From an uncultured Pseudophaeobacter sp. (GTDB lineage Bacteria > Pseudomonadota > Alphaproteobacteria > Rhodobacterales > Rhodobacteraceae), in the NCBI GenBank assembly GCA_905479575.1, contig CAJQNB010000017.1, positions 62,001-126,000 of the forward strand: a stretch of DNA of 64,000 nucleotides, in the 5' to 3' direction. A program made the translations under genes and the position numbers. The notes under the pieces were generated by a model that saw nothing but the letters and a program-made list of their open reading frames with translations, was not told where the DNA came from and made no database searches. Below are positions 25,295 through 33,445 of the stretch, piece by piece (position 1 is the first letter of the stretch; every line of letters starts with the position of its first letter).

Positions 25295-26370
25295 TAGTAT
25301 TCATCCGGTACCAGCGCAAAGGCGCGTTGAATTGGCAACAGAACCACCATCCGGCCCGGATCGCGCAGCCGACCTGCCGCTTGGCCTGCACTGTCGCCGG
25401 TGCCGTAGAAAACATCGGCGCGTTGCGCGCCTTTAATAGCGGATCCCGTATCCTGCGCAATCATCAAGCGGTGCATTTTTGTCTCACCGCCCTTTTCCAT
25501 CCAGACCGGCGCACCAAGCGGCGTGTATCTGGGATCAACAGCCAGCGTGCGCAGCGTCGTCACCGACCTGTTCATGGCACCAACCGGACCTTTGGAGGGA
25601 CGGATTTTGCGGATTTCCCGGAAGAAGACATAAGAGGGGTTATGCAACAACAACTCGCGGCCAGCAGCCGGATTGCGCCGTACCCAGGCCTTGATCACCT
25701 GAGCACTGACCTGATGGGCCTTGTAGATCCCACGCCGGACCATTTCGGTGCCAATTGACCGATAGGGGTGCCCATTGGCACCACCATAACCGATCCTGAT
25801 CGTACCGCCGTCAATCAGTCGGATACGGCCGGAGCCTTGAATTTGCAGAAAGAACAGCTCAACCGGGTCATCCACCCAGGCGATTTCCAATCCCCGCCCC
25901 TGCATCACCGGCCCGGTGAGGATATCGCGACGCGGCAGCCAGGGGTTACTGTGCTTTGCTTCGGGAGGCATGCGGTAGACCGGGTAGCGAAACCGCGACG
26001 TGCGATACCGCGAGCCCTCCAGCTCGGGTTCGAAATAGCCGGTGAACAAACCCGGCGTTCCATCCTCGATCAACACGGGTCGAAAGAACAACTCAAAGAA
26101 ACTACGCGCCCCGGCTTTGCCCTGCTCCTGCGCCAAGGTCTGCGCCTGAGCCTGCGCCAAGGCACACAGGTTTTGCCAGTCCTGATCCTTGAGATCGGGA
26201 CAGGTCTCCAGAAATACCTTCAGAGCCGCTGCGTGGTTGTCTTCCTCCCAGCCATCCAGCTGAGAGAAATCCAACATTTTGTAAGTGGTTTCGGCACCTG
26301 CGCCGCTGGCCGTCATCGCAGCCCCCGCAAGAACCGCTGCCCGGAAAAAATCCCGGAGCACTGCACTCAT
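25294..26370 (-). CDS. mltA: Membrane-bound lytic murein transglycosylase A
   Basis: 358 residues. Signal peptide (about 1-27, ending ASGAGAET), MltA barrel domain with LFTGYFEPELEGS, VELFFLQIQGSGRI and the C-terminal 3D domain MIAQDTGSAIKGAQRADVFYG, whose second aspartate in this stretch is the catalytic acid position. Cleaves peptidoglycan glycan strands to 1,6-anhydro products, upstream in the recycling route that AmgK/MurU (at 10-12 kb) would serve. Overlaps the Tim44 gene by ATGA. Confidence 0.93.
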   Translation of the reverse strand: MSAVLRDFFRAAVLAGAAMTASGAGAETTYKMLDFSQLDGWEEDNHAAALKVFLETCPDLKDQDWQNLCALAQAQAQTLAQEQGKAGARSFFELFFRPVLIEDGTPGLFTGYFEPELEGSRYRTSRFRYPVYRMPPEAKHSNPWLPRRDILTGPVMQGRGLEIAWVDDPVELFFLQIQGSGRIRLIDGGTIRIGYGGANGHPYRSIGTEMVRRGIYKAHQVSAQVIKAWVRRNPAAGRELLLHNPSYVFFREIRKIRPSKGPVGAMNRSVTTLRTLAVDPRYTPLGAPVWMEKGGETKMHRLMIAQDTGSAIKGAQRADVFYGTGDSAGQAAGRLRDPGRMVVLLPIQRAFALVPDEY

Positions 26371-27023
26371 CCGTCCGTGGCCACCAACTGCCAGTTCGGA
26401 TCATCACCGCCCATGCTGCGCGCAAAGACCCAGGTATCTTTCTGGCGTTTGATCGCTTTGGCATCGCCTTCGACGATTTCGCCCTCACGATTGCGCACAA
26501 CCGAGGTCAGCTCGCCGACAAACCGCATGGTCAGTTCTGCCACGCCGCTTGCCTCATCAAAGATCGCATCCACCACGGCGGTTTCCCGCACACCAATGAA
26601 CTCAGCCTCAATGGTCAGGCCCTGATCTTCGCGCTGTGCAACGGCTTCGACAAAGCTGTCGAACACATCTTCGGCCAGAAAGCCCTGAAGATCGTTCAGC
26701 TCACCGTGTTCAAATCCCATCAGGATCATCTCATAGGCGCTGCGGGCGCCCTGGACAAATTCGCCCACCTGAAACGAAGGTTCCACCCGCTTCATTGCCG
26801 CCAAAGCCTTTGCCGGCTGCGATCCTTCTTCGACATAGTCTGTGATGTCGCGGTCTGGTCCGCCCTCGATCACCTCGAGATCAGGTCCGCTGCTGCGCTT
26901 TTGCGAGGGGGCAACGGCTGGTTTTTCAAAACCCTCGCGAGTGCCCAGAACGCTTCTGAGACGCAGGATCAAAAACACCGCAATACCGGCCAAAACCAAA
27001 AGACTAATCAAAGGCGACTCCAT
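26367..27023 (-). CDS. Tim44-like domain protein (TimA)
   Basis: 218 residues: N-terminal membrane segment (about 4-22), a variable linker, then a Tim44/TimA domain (about 85-215) with AYEMILMGFEHGELNDLQGFLAEDVFDSF and a C-terminal WQLVATDG. The family is the bacterial relative of the mitochondrial import motor subunit Tim44; its bacterial role is not settled. It sits in the conserved alphaproteobacterial order fxsA / timA / mltA / smr next to secB. Confidence 0.88.
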   Translation of the reverse strand: MESPLISLLVLAGIAVFLILRLRSVLGTREGFEKPAVAPSQKRSSGPDLEVIEGGPDRDITDYVEEGSQPAKALAAMKRVEPSFQVGEFVQGARSAYEMILMGFEHGELNDLQGFLAEDVFDSFVEAVAQREDQGLTIEAEFIGVRETAVVDAIFDEASGVAELTMRFVGELTSVVRNREGEIVEGDAKAIKRQKDTWVFARSMGGDDPNWQLVATDG

Positions 27024-27139
27024 AAGAACCTCTCGCTGGATATTCCAAGCCCGGTTTGAAACCTGGGCGATCTCTCCTTATGTAGGGTGTCGGGGGTGGC
27101 AAGTCTACCGTCCAGCGTCTGTTCAGAGGAAACCGCTAT

Positions 27140-27664
27140 ATGTATATTTTTCTCGCCTTTCTGATGGTGCCACTTATTGAAATTGGCCTGTTCATACAGG
27201 TGGGCGGCGCCATTGGCCTATGGCCGACATTGGCCATTGTGGTGCTGACTGCAGTGCTGGGAACTGCCCTCGTACGGTCGCAGGGGCGGCTGGCGCTGGG
27301 ACAAATGCGTAACTCATTTCAAAACCTATCGGATCCGGCTGAACCTCTGGCCCATGGTGCGATGATCCTGTTTGCTGGTGCGCTGCTGCTCACGCCCGGT
27401 TTTTTCACTGATGCCATTGGCTTTGCCCTGTTGATGCCCCCGGTGCGGGTTGCGGTGTATCACTATATCAGCAAGCGGGTCACAGTGGCGCAGTTCCAGA
27501 TGGGATCCGGCGCCATGCATGGGCAACGGCCAGGACAGGAGCGCGGACATCCCCACAGGGGCCACCCTGCTGGAAGCGACGACATCATTGATGGCGATTT
27601 TGAAGACGTAACGCCAAACCGTCCCGGAAAAAAACCTTCGGGCTGGGTTGAAGGGCCAAAATAG
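27140..27664 (+). CDS. fxsA: FxsA family membrane protein
   Basis: 174 residues: MVPLIEIGLFIQVGGAIGLW, ALVRSQGRLALGQM and LLLTPGFFTDAIGFALLMPPVR are the FxsA signature; three to four membrane segments, then a histidine- and glycine-rich cytoplasmic tail. Named for suppressing F-plasmid exclusion of phage T7 in E. coli; physiological role unknown. Divergent from the Tim44 gene, 90 bases upstream of secB. Confidence 0.9.
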   Translation: MYIFLAFLMVPLIEIGLFIQVGGAIGLWPTLAIVVLTAVLGTALVRSQGRLALGQMRNSFQNLSDPAEPLAHGAMILFAGALLLTPGFFTDAIGFALLMPPVRVAVYHYISKRVTVAQFQMGSGAMHGQRPGQERGHPHRGHPAGSDDIIDGDFEDVTPNRPGKKPSGWVEGPK

Positions 27665-27754
27665 ACCCTGCCGTCTTTGCAGATCTTCCTAGCCGTTGAG
27701 ATACCGGAACCAAGCTGTTAAGCACGGATCAAACAAAATTTTAGGAGTATCTCA

Positions 27755-28240
27755 ATGGCCGAAAATGGCGCAAACGGGGGCGCACAACAGCCCCAGGTTC
27801 AGATGAATATTCTGGGTCAATATATCCGTGATATGTCATTTGAAAACGTCATGGCCCAAAAAGGGGCCGGTGGCGAAGTTCAGCCCGACGTCAGCGTTGC
27901 GGTCAATCTGGATGCCAAGAAACGCTCGGTCGAGAACCAGTATGAGGTCATGACCAAGCTGAATATCGAATCCAAAAACAAAGAGGACGGCGACGTTCTG
28001 TTTGTGTTGGAACTGGAATATGTCGGCGTTTTCAACATTGAAGGCGTTCCAGAAGACCAGCTGCACCCCTTTTTGCTGATCGAATGCCCGCGCATGACCT
28101 TCCCCTTCCTGCGGCGCATCGTGTCGGATGTCACCCGTGACGGCGGTTTCCCACCGCTAAATCTGGACAATATCGATTTTGTCGCGATCTACCGCAACGA
28201 ACTGGCGCGCCGTCAGGCCGACGCCGCTCCGCAGCAGTAA
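27755..28240 (+). CDS. secB: Protein-export chaperone SecB
   Basis: 161 residues. Typical SecB: VQMNILGQYIRDMSFENV, VFVLELEYVGVFNIEGV, LLIECPRMTFPFLRRIVSDVTRDGGFPPL. Tetrameric chaperone that holds preproteins unfolded for SecA. ATG 27755 preceded by AGGAG. Followed by a bidirectional terminator facing dnaQ. Confidence 0.97.
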   Translation: MAENGANGGAQQPQVQMNILGQYIRDMSFENVMAQKGAGGEVQPDVSVAVNLDAKKRSVENQYEVMTKLNIESKNKEDGDVLFVLELEYVGVFNIEGVPEDQLHPFLLIECPRMTFPFLRRIVSDVTRDGGFPPLNLDNIDFVAIYRNELARRQADAAPQQ

Positions 28241-28262
28241 TCTGCACTGACACCAAAACAAA

Positions 28263-28295
28263 AACGCCGTTGACCAAAGTCAGCGGCGTTTTTTT
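28263..28295. terminator. Bidirectional terminator, secB / dnaQ
   Basis: AACGCCGTTGA (28263-28273) pairs with TCAGCGGCGTT (28280-28290) with one G-U pair; T-run 28289-28295 on the plus strand, and an A-run before it gives T's on the minus strand. Confidence 0.9.
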
Positions 28296-28317
28296 GTAGC
28301 TCTGAGGTATATTAGAC

Positions 28318-29046
28318 CTAGGCCGGCTTTTGGTTCCAAAGGGCATCTTCACCCATCTTAGCAACAAAGGCCTCATGGGCCTCTGACTCCTGCGCTGTAA
28401 GGCGCGATGGCAGCGGGGTAGGGCGCGGGGTAGGGCGCCAATCTTCGGCCATCTGCCCACCAGAGGAGGCATTGGTCGACAGACCAAAGTCCGGCTGACG
28501 GCCCCCGATGAGCTCCAGATAGACCTCTGCCAAAATTTCGGAATCGAGCAGGGCGCCGTGTAGGGTCCGGTTGCTGTTATCAATCTGAAACCGTCGGCAC
28601 AGGGCATCCAGCGTCGCCGGCGAGCCGGGAAAGCGTTTGCGGGCAATGGCCAATGTATCCAGCGCCTGCTCCATCGGCAGCTTGGGCAGGCCCATCCAGT
28701 CCAGCTCGGCATTGAGGAATTTCATGTCAAAGCTGGCGTTGTGGATCACCATCCGGGAATCACGCACAAAATCCAAGAAAGCCTGACCAAATTTGGCAAA
28801 AACAGGCTTATCCCGCAGGGTGACCTGGCCTTTTTCAGGTTTTTGCGGCGGCTCCAACAGGTCGGGACCAATGCCATGCACGCCAAAAGCTTCCTGCGGC
28901 ATGCTGCGTTCGGGATTGATATAGACGTGAAAGGTCTCTCCGGTTGGCATGTGGTTCAACAACTCAACCGCGCCGATTTCGACGATGCGATCGCCGGAAA
29001 ACGGGTCAAAGCCGGTGGTCTCGGTATCGAGAACAATTTCACGCAT
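28318..29046 (-). CDS. dnaQ: DNA polymerase III epsilon subunit (proofreading)
   Basis: 242 residues. 3'-5' exonuclease motifs: ExoI VLDTETTG (Asp7, Glu9), ExoII VIHNASFDMKFL, ExoIII HGALLDSEILAEVY. The C-terminal region (from about 185) carries the polymerase alpha-binding tail. Last gene of maf-aroE-coaE-dnaQ; it overlaps coaE by 8 bases. This order beside the origin is typical of alphaproteobacteria. Confidence 0.96.
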   Translation of the reverse strand: MREIVLDTETTGFDPFSGDRIVEIGAVELLNHMPTGETFHVYINPERSMPQEAFGVHGIGPDLLEPPQKPEKGQVTLRDKPVFAKFGQAFLDFVRDSRMVIHNASFDMKFLNAELDWMGLPKLPMEQALDTLAIARKRFPGSPATLDALCRRFQIDNSNRTLHGALLDSEILAEVYLELIGGRQPDFGLSTNASSGGQMAEDWRPTPRPTPLPSRLTAQESEAHEAFVAKMGEDALWNQKPA

Positions 29047-29662
29047 CTGCTGATGTCTTTCCGCCCAAAGCCGGTTTCGCCTGGGTCTGTCTGATCTGGT
29101 CCAATATCGCGCTCACCTGGGTCTTTGCATGGTCCAGTGTGTCCGTTTCAATGACATAATCTGCTCGGGCAGATTTTTCATCAATGGGCATCTGTTTTGC
29201 CAGGATCTGTTCAAACTGGGCCTCCGTCATGGTGCCCCGCTCCAACACCCGGGCGCGCTGCGTAGCGGCGTCGACCCGAACACAAGCCACCGCATCCATC
29301 GCGGCCTCACCACCGGTTTCAAACAGCAGTGGAATATCAAAAACCAGTATATCGCTGGTGGCGGTGTCTTTGAAAATCTGACGGTCCGCTGCCAGCAGCG
29401 GGTGCACTATTGCCTCCAGCTGCGCAAAAGCTGCGGGATCAGCGGCTAGAATCTGTTTCAAGGCCTCCCGGCTGACCGCGCCATCAACAATCGCCGATGG
29501 AAAAGCCTGCTGCAGGGGCGCAACAGCCGCGCCGCCCGCTGCATACAGCCGATGCACCGCAGCATCAGCATCCCAGACGGCACAACCCGCCTGCGCAAAG
29601 ATCGCTGCGGTGGTGCTTTTGCCCATGCCAATGGAGCCCGTCAGCCCAAGATAAAATGTCAT
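29039..29662 (-). CDS. coaE: Dephospho-CoA kinase
   Basis: 207 residues. P-loop GSIGMGKS (9-16), the FDIPLLFETGGEAAMDAV lid/substrate stretch and VRVDAATQRARVLERG. Catalyses the last step of CoA synthesis: ATP plus dephospho-CoA. Overlaps aroE by four bases and dnaQ by eight. Confidence 0.95.
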   Translation of the reverse strand: MTFYLGLTGSIGMGKSTTAAIFAQAGCAVWDADAAVHRLYAAGGAAVAPLQQAFPSAIVDGAVSREALKQILAADPAAFAQLEAIVHPLLAADRQIFKDTATSDILVFDIPLLFETGGEAAMDAVACVRVDAATQRARVLERGTMTEAQFEQILAKQMPIDEKSARADYVIETDTLDHAKTQVSAILDQIRQTQAKPALGGKTSADA

Positions 29663-30492
29663 CGCAAAGCCGCCGCCCTGGTCGCGTCATCCACATCCGG
29701 GCGCTGACCAAACCAACGTTCAAATCCCGGCACCGCCTGATGCAGCAACATGCCCAAACCATCAACCACAGTGCAGCCGACATCTTCGGCGGCCTGCAAC
29801 AGGTCGGTTTTGAGTGGGGAATAGATCAGATCAGTCACCACCATATGCGGCTTTAACCCATCCAATGGCACCCGCAGGCGCGGTTTTCCCACCATACCCA
29901 GCGAGGTGGTGTTTACCACCAAAGCTGCCTCTTCGATAATGTTGCCGGCCAGAACCCAGTCAACAACTTGAATACGCTTGCCAAATTCCTTTTGGAGCTG
30001 CTCAGCCCGGTCGCGGGTGCGATTGGAGAGCAGGATTTCCGGCACTCCAGCCTCAATCAGCGATGCCACCACCGCGCGGCAGGCCCCACCAGCCCCAAGA
30101 ACCGCTGCAGGGCCACTGCCCGGAACCCAATCCGGCGCGCCCTGATGCAGGTTGGTGATAAAGCCATAGCCATCGGTATTATCTGCCAGGATACTGCCAT
30201 CACTGCGAAAGATCACGGTATTAGCAGCACCCATCAATTTGGCCCGGTCGGTGACTTTATCCGCAATCTTCATCACCGCTTCTTTGTGCGGGATGGTGAC
30301 GTTGACGCCAACAAACCCTGCCTTTGGCAGGGTGCGGATCACAGTCTCCAGGTCTTCCGGCTCCACATGCATCGGGATATAATGCCCAGCGATGCCATAC
30401 GTCTCGAGCCAATGCCTCTGTAACTGTGGCGATTTGGAATGCGCTACCGGACAGCCAATCACACCGGCCAGAGGGATTTTTTTATCACTCAT
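29659..30492 (-). CDS. aroE: Shikimate dehydrogenase
   Basis: 277 residues. Shikimate site AHSKSPQLQRHWL and VNVTIPHKEAV, NADP fold VLGAGGACRAVV, LSNRTRDRAEQL and the C-terminal VDGLGMLLHQAVPGFERWFG. Reduces 3-dehydroshikimate in aromatic amino-acid synthesis. Overlaps maf by four bases. Confidence 0.95.
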   Translation of the reverse strand: MSDKKIPLAGVIGCPVAHSKSPQLQRHWLETYGIAGHYIPMHVEPEDLETVIRTLPKAGFVGVNVTIPHKEAVMKIADKVTDRAKLMGAANTVIFRSDGSILADNTDGYGFITNLHQGAPDWVPGSGPAAVLGAGGACRAVVASLIEAGVPEILLSNRTRDRAEQLQKEFGKRIQVVDWVLAGNIIEEAALVVNTTSLGMVGKPRLRVPLDGLKPHMVVTDLIYSPLKTDLLQAAEDVGCTVVDGLGMLLHQAVPGFERWFGQRPDVDDATRAAALR

Positions 30493-31088
30493 TGTTCAAT
30501 GACACCCTGTAGTCCCAAGTAGTTGAGGAGTTCTACCAGAGGTAGACCCAAAACATTAAAGTAACTCCCTTCAATGTTAGAAAACAAGCGTACGCCTTCT
30601 TCTTCCAACTTATAAGCGCCCACCGCGTGCTGGATGCTCTGCCAGTTGCGCGCCACATAAGAGGATAGATAGCTGTCCGAACAGTTGTGCATTCGCAGCC
30701 GCACCTGACCAACATGACGCCAGATCGGTTCCCCATCCTGGTAGATCACAGCAGCCGACAGTAGCATGTGACGTTTGCCACGCATGGCGCTAAGCTGAGC
30801 CAGCGCTTCTTCTTCGCTTTTGGGCTTGGACAGCAAGCTGCCTTCAAAATCCAGCACCTGATCACACCCCAGGACCAGCGGGCCGGGGGTTTTCATGCTC
30901 ACCTTGCGTGCTTTTGCCTCGGCCAGGGCATCGGCAATATCGCGCGGATCAGCGGCTTCGGCCAAAAGCGCCGCTTTGATCGCTTCTTCATCAACGCGGG
31001 CGACCTGGACCTCAAAGGGCACACCAGCCTGACGCAGAAGCTGCGCTCGGATCTCGGAACCAGAAGCCAGCAGGATGTGGGCAGACAT
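30489..31088 (-). CDS. maf: Maf-family nucleotide pyrophosphatase
   Basis: 199 residues from ATG 31088. ILLASGSEIRAQLL at the N-terminus, GCDQVLDFEG catalytic centre and YKLEEEGVRLFSNIEGSYFNVLGLPL near the end. Maf proteins remove non-canonical nucleoside triphosphates. A longer open frame runs upstream into the origin region but lacks family similarity. First gene of the leftward operon; its 5' end borders the predicted origin. Confidence 0.93.
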   Translation of the reverse strand: MSAHILLASGSEIRAQLLRQAGVPFEVQVARVDEEAIKAALLAEAADPRDIADALAEAKARKVSMKTPGPLVLGCDQVLDFEGSLLSKPKSEEEALAQLSAMRGKRHMLLSAAVIYQDGEPIWRHVGQVRLRMHNCSDSYLSSYVARNWQSIQHAVGAYKLEEEGVRLFSNIEGSYFNVLGLPLVELLNYLGLQGVIEQ

Positions 31089-31500
31089 GTGGAAAACCCC
31101 ATGGAAAAGATGCGAAAGTTTATAGGATGGTTTGTATGGTTTTCCCAGATTTTGGCAAGTGCACAGGGAAAAGGGAAATTCCACCAAACTGCGCGCTGAT
31201 TCCTCCGCCGGGGATTGGGATAACTTCTGAAGTCGGGATATCTTGTTCGTCCCCGATTCCTCCAAAGGTTATCCCCATGGTAATCTAGGTTAAAAAATCG
31301 TTAATTATCCTTATTCATAAGGGTGTTAACCAAAGTGTCACCAATGTGGCGGCAATGAGGCCGCCTAGTTTTCCCCACTGGGGATAAGCGGGTGAAAAAC
31401 TGAATAATCCACTGAAATCCTTGTCCCTACAAAAACATCATCCTTTAAATCTTTCTTTATTATTATAAGGGTGGGTCATCTAAGCGTGAGAGAGAGACCG
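31089..31500. other. Predicted chromosome replication origin
   Basis: About 410 AT-rich bases between divergent maf and hemJ, in the gene neighbourhood that holds the origin in Caulobacter and relatives. Seen: TGTGGAAAA (31088-31096, reverse of TTTTCCACA), TTATCCCCA (31269-31277) and its reverse TGGGGATAA (31379-31387), TTATTCATA (31311-31319), all 8-9 of 9 matches to relaxed DnaA boxes; CtrA motif 31290-31304 and one-mismatch CtrA motif 31445-31459; GATTCCTCC direct repeats (31198-31206, 31255-31263); an AT-rich run 31444-31469 suited to unwinding. Genes on both sides point outward. The Caulobacter flanking hemE is absent here. Confidence 0.75.
31290..31304. promoter_or_regulatory. Perfect CtrA-binding motif in the predicted origin
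   Basis: TTAA (31290-31293), seven bases, TTAA (31301-31304). In Caulobacter CtrA binds several such sites in the origin and silences replication in swarmer cells. A second, one-mismatch copy (TTAA-N7-TTTA) is at 31445-31459 in the AT-rich run. Confidence 0.6.
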
Positions 31501-31956
31501 ATGGACCTGACAGACTGGATGTTCACCCTCTACCCATATGCCAAATCGCTGCACATCATGGCGGTGCTCAGCTGGATGGCGGGTTTATTCTATCTCCCAC
31601 GGCTGTTTGTGTATCACGTGGAGCAGGCTGAGAAGGTTCCTGAAAGCCTGTCGATCTTTGTGACCATGGAACATAAATTGCACCGTTTCATCATGCGCCC
31701 AGCGATGATGGCGACATGGGGGGCAGGGCTGTTCATGGCGGCGACGCCTGGATTGGTCGATTGGGGCTCTGTGTGGCCCTGGAGCAAGGCTCTGGCGGTG
31801 ATTGGTATGACCTGGTTCCACTATTGGCTTTTGATGCGTCAGCGGGACTTTGCTGCAGGGAAAAACAGGTTCACTGGGCGACGCTACCGCCTGATGAACG
31901 AAGTCCCGACGCTTTTGATGGTGGTGATTGTGATCTCGGTGATCTTCAAGTTCTGA
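31501..31956 (+). CDS. hemJ: Protoporphyrinogen IX oxidase HemJ
   Basis: 151 residues with four membrane segments. Conserved SLHIMAVLSWMAGLFYLPRLFVYH near the N-terminus includes the histidines that ligate haem b; RRYRLMNEVPTLLMVVIVI closes it. Oxidises protoporphyrinogen IX in haem synthesis, typical of alphaproteobacteria. ATG 31501 fits the family start; an upstream GTG (31471) is less likely. Right-hand border of the origin region. Confidence 0.92.
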   Translation: MDLTDWMFTLYPYAKSLHIMAVLSWMAGLFYLPRLFVYHVEQAEKVPESLSIFVTMEHKLHRFIMRPAMMATWGAGLFMAATPGLVDWGSVWPWSKALAVIGMTWFHYWLLMRQRDFAAGKNRFTGRRYRLMNEVPTLLMVVIVISVIFKF

Positions 31957-32060
31957 CACAACCGCCCCATGGCCGCTCTGGACGGGACTCAGAGCGACTT
32001 TAAGCCTCTGTGAGAGGGTTTGACTTACGAGGTCTCACCCCCTATGTATGGCGTCCAACA

Positions 32061-32074
32061 GGCCCGTCCGGGCC
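32061..32074. promoter_or_regulatory. Hairpin in the rho leader
   Basis: GGCCCG-TC-CGGGCC, a 6-bp palindrome about 60 bases before the rho start in a 179-base gap. Leader structure could serve rho autoregulation, known in E. coli; not shown here. Confidence 0.3.
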
Positions 32075-32135
32075 CTCGTGTTCTCCGAACTTGATAATAA
32101 TCGCTCTCCCCAAATAGCCGGGGCAAAAAGGCCAT

Positions 32136-33413
32136 ATGTTAATGACCGTCGAATCCCTCAATCTTTCTGATCTCAAGGCGCAAAGCCCAAAAAACCTTCT
32201 GTCTATGGCGGAGGAGCTAGAGATCGAAAACGCCTCGACCATGCGCAAGGGCGAGATGATGTTCCAAATTCTGCGTGAACGCGCAGATGAAGGCTGGGAA
32301 ATTGGCGGTGATGGGGTTCTGGAAGTGCTGCAGGATGGATTCGGTTTCCTGCGCTCACCCGAGGCCAACTATTTGCCGGGTCCGGATGATATTTATGTTT
32401 CTCCGGAAATGATCCGCAAACATTCGCTGCGCACTGGCGATACCATCGAAGGCCAGATCAAGGCCCCGCTGGAGGCAGAACGCTATTTTGCCATGACCAG
32501 CGTCACCAAGATCAACTTTGAAGATCCTGAAAAAGCGCGTCACAAGATCGCCTTTGACAACCTGACGCCGCTGTACCCGGATGAGCGTCTGAAGATGGAA
32601 ATCGAAGATCCAACGCTCAAGGATCGCTCAGCCCGGGTGATCGACCTGGTTGCGCCTATCGGTAAAGGCCAGCGTTCGTTGATTGTGGCGCCGCCACGCA
32701 CCGGTAAGACGATGATTTTGCAGAACATCGCCAACTCGATCGAACAGAACCACCCAGAGTGTTATTTGATCGTTCTGCTGATCGACGAACGCCCTGAAGA
32801 AGTCACCGATATGCAGCGATCGGTCAAAGGCGAGGTTGTCTCCTCTACCTTTGATGAACCCGCAACACGCCACGTTGCAGTGTCGGAAATGGTGATCGAA
32901 AAGGCCAAGCGATTGGTCGAACATAAGCGAGATGTAGTTATCTTGCTTGATTCGATCACAAGACTTGGTAGGGCCTTCAACACCGTTGTGCCCTCATCAG
33001 GCAAGGTTCTGACCGGTGGTGTGGATGCAAATGCCCTGCAACGCCCCAAGCGATTCTTTGGTGCAGCCCGGAATATCGAAGAGGGTGGTTCGCTCACCAT
33101 CATCGCGACCGCACTGATCGACACCGGCAGCCGTATGGATGAGGTGATCTTTGAAGAATTCAAAGGGACCGGTAACTCTGAACTGGTTCTGGACCGCAAA
33201 ATTGCCGATAAACGGGTCTATCCTGCCATCGATATTCTCAAATCCGGTACCCGGAAAGAAGAGCTTTTGGTGGACAAGGCCGATCTGGCCAAAACCTTTG
33301 TCTTGCGGCGGATCCTCAACCCGATGGGCACCACCGACGCTGTCGAGTTCCTCCTGGGCAAGTTGAAGCAAACCAAATCCAACGCGGATTTCTTTGATTC
33401 GATGAACACCTAA
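32136..33413 (+). CDS. rho: Transcription termination factor Rho
   Basis: 425 residues. N-terminal RNA-binding domain (about 1-130: [47 protein letters not shown]), Walker [34 protein letters not shown] and the Q/R loops. Hexameric RNA-DNA helicase that ends transcription. ATG at 32136 or 32142 are equally plausible. Confidence 0.97.
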   Translation: MLMTVESLNLSDLKAQSPKNLLSMAEELEIENASTMRKGEMMFQILRERADEGWEIGGDGVLEVLQDGFGFLRSPEANYLPGPDDIYVSPEMIRKHSLRTGDTIEGQIKAPLEAERYFAMTSVTKINFEDPEKARHKIAFDNLTPLYPDERLKMEIEDPTLKDRSARVIDLVAPIGKGQRSLIVAPPRTGKTMILQNIANSIEQNHPECYLIVLLIDERPEEVTDMQRSVKGEVVSSTFDEPATRHVAVSEMVIEKAKRLVEHKRDVVILLDSITRLGRAFNTVVPSSGKVLTGGVDANALQRPKRFFGAARNIEEGGSLTIIATALIDTGSRMDEVIFEEFKGTGNSELVLDRKIADKRVYPAIDILKSGTRKEELLVDKADLAKTFVLRRILNPMGTTDAVEFLLGKLKQTKSNADFFDSMNT

Positions 33414-33445
33414 AGCGCGAAGGCCAGTTAAAGAGGAAGGCCAAG

